DNA of 24,524 bases from the NCBI GenBank assembly GCA_963658035.1, contig CAVKOL010000015.1, positions 1-24,524 on the forward strand, read 5' to 3'. A program made the position numbers and the translations under genes. This DNA comes from Paratractidigestivibacter sp963658035 (GTDB lineage Bacteria; Actinomycetota; Coriobacteriia; Coriobacteriales; Atopobiaceae). Below the pieces are notes generated by a model. The model saw only the letters and a program-made list of their open reading frames with translations. It did no database searches and had not been told where the DNA came from. The stretch's first letter is position 1; every line of letters begins with the position of its first letter. Positions 23,125-24,524 of the stretch are shown here, one piece after another.

Positions 23125-23262
23125 AAGCGAGACTTCTTCCACTTTAAACCCAGGATGCTCGAGTAGTCTCGTCAAGGCACCCCTGCGCCAACTGGGCAAA
23201 CGTCACTGCCAAAGGCGCGGCTACTCACCAAAGCCAATTTTAAAGTGGAAGAAGTCGCGCTT
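23125..23262. repeat. Nested inverted-repeat element, copy C
   Basis: The outer arms GACTTCTTCCACTTTAAA (23131-23148) and TTTAAAGTGGAAGAAGTC (23239-23256) are perfect 18-bp complements. AAGCG (23125-23129) and CGCTT (23258-23262) extend the stem past one mismatch. The inner GAGTAG (23161-23166) pairs with CTACTC (23221-23226). The core GCCAACTGGGCAAACGTCAC lies at 23187-23206. It occupies most of the 385-bp gap between xpt and the ArsR gene; the rest holds the xpt terminator and the arsR-type promoter. Confidence 0.88.
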
Positions 23263-23357
23263 GCGCTGTTGAGGGTTGCGGCAGCAACGATCAAAACGCT
23301 TCAACCCCTCCAATTGCGACCACATCGAACCCGCGCGCAAGAATTTCCCTTTTACGG

Positions 23358-23385
23358 TTGACATGTGAATGTCTGCTCATATAAT
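23358..23385 (+). promoter_or_regulatory. Consensus promoter with metal-sensor operator
   Basis: TTGACA (23358-23363) and TATAAT (23380-23385) both match consensus, with a 16-nt spacer. The spacer is overlapped by an imperfect palindrome, ATGTGA-N8-TCATAT (23363-23382), a plausible ArsR/SmtB-type operator. A bound repressor would block both boxes. Confidence 0.8.
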
Positions 23386-23412
23386 CAAAGCATCAGATGA
23401 GAGGAGACAAAC

Positions 23413-23748
23413 GTGGCCAACGAGGCGCAAGGACCCATCCCGGTGGGCAAAGCCCCCGAGGAGCTTCCCGACGAGGAGCTGCTCTATGACCTGGCCGACC
23501 TTTTCAAGGTCTTCTCGGACACCACGCGCATCAAGATTCTCTTTGCCCTGATGGGCCGCGAGCTGTGCGTGGCCGACATCGCCGAGGAGACCGGCAGCAC
23601 GCAGTCGGCCGTCTCGCACCAGCTGCGCACCTTGAAGCAGGCCCACCTGGTCAAGTTCGAGCGCGACGGTCGAAACGTCGTCTACTCCCTGGCCGACGAC
23701 CACGTCTACACCATGCTCAACCAGGGCATGAGCCACATCTGCGAGTAA
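23413..23748 (+). CDS. ArsR/SmtB-family metal sensor repressor
   Basis: The 111-residue winged-helix repressor has the DNA-recognition region DIAEETGSTQSAVSHQLRTLKQAHLVKFERDGRNVVYSL. The alpha-5 metal site is complete: Asp95, His97, His108 and Glu111. Its spacing of 2, 11 and 3 residues is the same as Asp104, His106, His117 and Glu120 of SmtB, which senses zinc (and cobalt). The CadC-type cysteine pair is incomplete (ELCVAD has one Cys instead of ELCVCD), so cadmium/lead sensing through that site is unlikely. The GTG start follows GAGGAG. It heads a cluster with an HMA chaperone and a P-type ATPase, and probably represses the cluster until zinc rises. Confidence 0.93.
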   Translation: MANEAQGPIPVGKAPEELPDEELLYDLADLFKVFSDTTRIKILFALMGRELCVADIAEETGSTQSAVSHQLRTLKQAHLVKFERDGRNVVYSLADDHVYTMLNQGMSHICE

Positions 23749-23787
23749 AACGTTCATTAGAAACCTTAAGAAGGAAGGGTTTTAGCC

Positions 23788-24006
23788 ATGAAGAAGCAAT
23801 TCAAACTCGACGAGATCGACTGCGCCAACTGCGCCCGTGAGCTGCAGGACGAGCTGTCTCAGCTGGAGGGCGTCGTCTCCGTCTCGGTCAACTTCATGAC
23901 GCAAAAGCTCACCCTCGAGGCCGCAGACGACGAGTTCGACGAGGTCCTCGACCGCGTCGTCGAGTTCACCGCCGAGGCCGAGCCGGACTGCGAGATCGTT
24001 CGCTAG
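23788..24006 (+). CDS. Stand-alone HMA-domain metallochaperone
   Basis: The 72-residue protein is one heavy-metal-associated domain with the metal motif DCANC (Cys12, Cys15), the usual beta-alpha-beta-beta-alpha-beta pattern (VVSVSVNFMTQKLTLEA) and an acidic C-terminal half. It would bind and pass a soft metal ion to the ATPase encoded next, which lacks its own N-terminal HMA domain. GGAAGGG lies 8 nt before the ATG, 39 bp after the ArsR gene, so it is probably co-transcribed. The acidic character fits zinc or cadmium handling better than copper, but this is inference. Confidence 0.9.
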   Translation: MKKQFKLDEIDCANCARELQDELSQLEGVVSVSVNFMTQKLTLEAADDEFDEVLDRVVEFTAEAEPDCEIVR

Positions 24007-24029
24007 GCCGCGCGTTACCCGCACTCCCC

Positions 24030-24051
24030 GCCCGCCGCAAGACCGGCGGGC
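24030..24051 (+). terminator. Terminator between HMA gene and P-type ATPase gene
   Basis: GCCCGCCG (24030-24037) and CGGCGGGC (24044-24051) form an 8-bp stem with a 6-nt loop, followed by TTTTCT. It would separate ArsR-HMA from the ATPase, which then needs its own promoter or readthrough. Confidence 0.85.
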
Positions 24052-24067
24052 TTTTCTCAGCTGCATA

Positions 24068-24085
24068 TATGAGCGCTTGCTCATA
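24068..24085 (+). promoter_or_regulatory. Second metal-sensor operator before the ATPase gene
   Basis: TATGAGC (24068-24074) and GCTCATA (24079-24085) are exact complements around 4 nt. TGCTCATA (24078-24085) also occurs in the ArsR promoter (23374-23381), so the same repressor probably acts here. No good -35/-10 pair is visible. Confidence 0.65.
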
Positions 24086-24106
24086 CGTTCAATTTAAGGA
24101 GAGGAC

Positions 24107-24524
24107 ATGGCAGACGCCAAGAAACCGGACCCCAAGAAGAAAAAGAAGAAGCGCCGCAAGAAGGAGTCGCTGGAGCACAAACTGCACCGCATCCTGCTTG
24201 CTCTGGGCATCTTTGCCGTGGTCTTTGCCGCCGATGAGCTGGGCGCCTTGACCGCCCTCTTTGGCGAGCCGGGCGACGTCTACGCGAGCTTCGTCTTGTT
24301 CCTGGTGCCCTTTGTGATCGCTGGCCACGACGTGCTGGAGAAGGCCTGGAACAACATCCGCCACGGCAAGGCCTTTGACGAGAGCTTCCTCATGGCCGTC
24401 GCGACCATCGGCGCTTTTGCCATGGTCGCCTTCCCCGACACCGACCCCCACATGGCCGAGGGCGCCGCGGTCATGCTCTTCTACCAGGTGGGCGAGCTCT
24501 TCCAGGCCTACGCCGTGGGCAAGA
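24107..24524 (+). CDS. Heavy-metal P1B-type ATPase, 3' end cut by window
   Basis: 139 residues are visible. The start MADAKKPD is followed by a Lys/Arg run (residues 8-18), then HRILLALGIFAVVFAADELGAL and further membrane helices. The segments FDESFLMAVATIGAFAMVAF and EGAAVMLFYQVGELFQAYAVGK match the CadA/ZntA zinc-cadmium-lead exporter group closely. The catalytic DKTGT loop lies beyond the window. There is no N-terminal HMA domain; its role may be taken by the separate 72-residue chaperone upstream. AAGGAGAGG precedes the ATG. A palindrome shared with the ArsR promoter lies 22 bp before the start, so metal induction is likely. Confidence 0.92.
   Translation, partial: MADAKKPDPKKKKKKRRKKESLEHKLHRILLALGIFAVVFAADELGALTALFGEPGDVYASFVLFLVPFVIAGHDVLEKAWNNIRHGKAFDESFLMAVATIGAFAMVAFPDTDPHMAEGAAVMLFYQVGELFQAYAVGK

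Noticed and set aside
4572..23262. The five repeats as a CRISPR array
   Set aside because: Copies are kilobases apart, internally palindromic, and lack regular spacers or nearby cas genes.

Overview
The window is GC-rich chromosomal DNA with short intergenic gaps. Gene content suggests a host-associated actinobacterium, most likely class Coriobacteriia (Olsenella/Collinsella/Atopobium-like). The pointers are a Tat-exported surface protein with a VPETG sorting motif, a YbhJ-type aconitase-family hydratase, a VanZ-RDD fusion, a pair of DUF4230-like proteins, and housekeeping genes such as coaE and an xpt-like gene. This placement is an inference from gene style, not from a marker gene.

Layout. 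1-2058 holds the 3' part of a TPR protein. A minus-strand group follows at 2022-4392: VanZ-RDD membrane protein, dephospho-CoA kinase, membrane-anchored lytic transglycosylase. 4814-9117 is a minus-strand ABC exporter (ATPase plus a giant FtsX-like permease with about 400 residues of coiled coil). It is divergent from a TetR regulator at 9323-9937, with palindromic operator candidates between them. 10081-10335 is an odd HPr-like protein. 10736-12464 is a small accessory block with lower GC by eye: an XRE regulator divergent from two overlapping DUF4230-like envelope proteins. 12812-17320 encodes a 1502-residue Tat-secreted, probably sortase-anchored surface protein. 17565-19853 is an aconitase-family hydratase. 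20022-21857 holds a YbaK/ProX deacylase, a short-chain dehydrogenase and a GNAT acetyltransferase. 21978-22232 is a small XRE regulator with a 13-codon leader ORF. 22449-23027 is a xanthine phosphoribosyltransferase. 23413-24524 is a metal-resistance cluster: SmtB-type ArsR sensor, free HMA metallochaperone, and a CadA/ZntA-like P-type ATPase cut by the window end.

Two patterns are not explained by genes. First, a family of intergenic nested inverted repeats of roughly 80-140 bp occurs five times (4572, 10423, 10545, 17420, 23125). All copies share a GCCAACTGGG core. In the four full copies the outer arms differ in sequence between copies but are perfectly self-complementary within each copy, which implies selection for structure; the fifth copy is degenerate. 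Second, the octamer TTCTCGCC/GGCGAGAA occurs at least 23 times by eye, in every reading frame and in gaps, far above what composition predicts and at a density like that of DNA-uptake or Chi-type motifs. These two are my best candidates for something undescribed.
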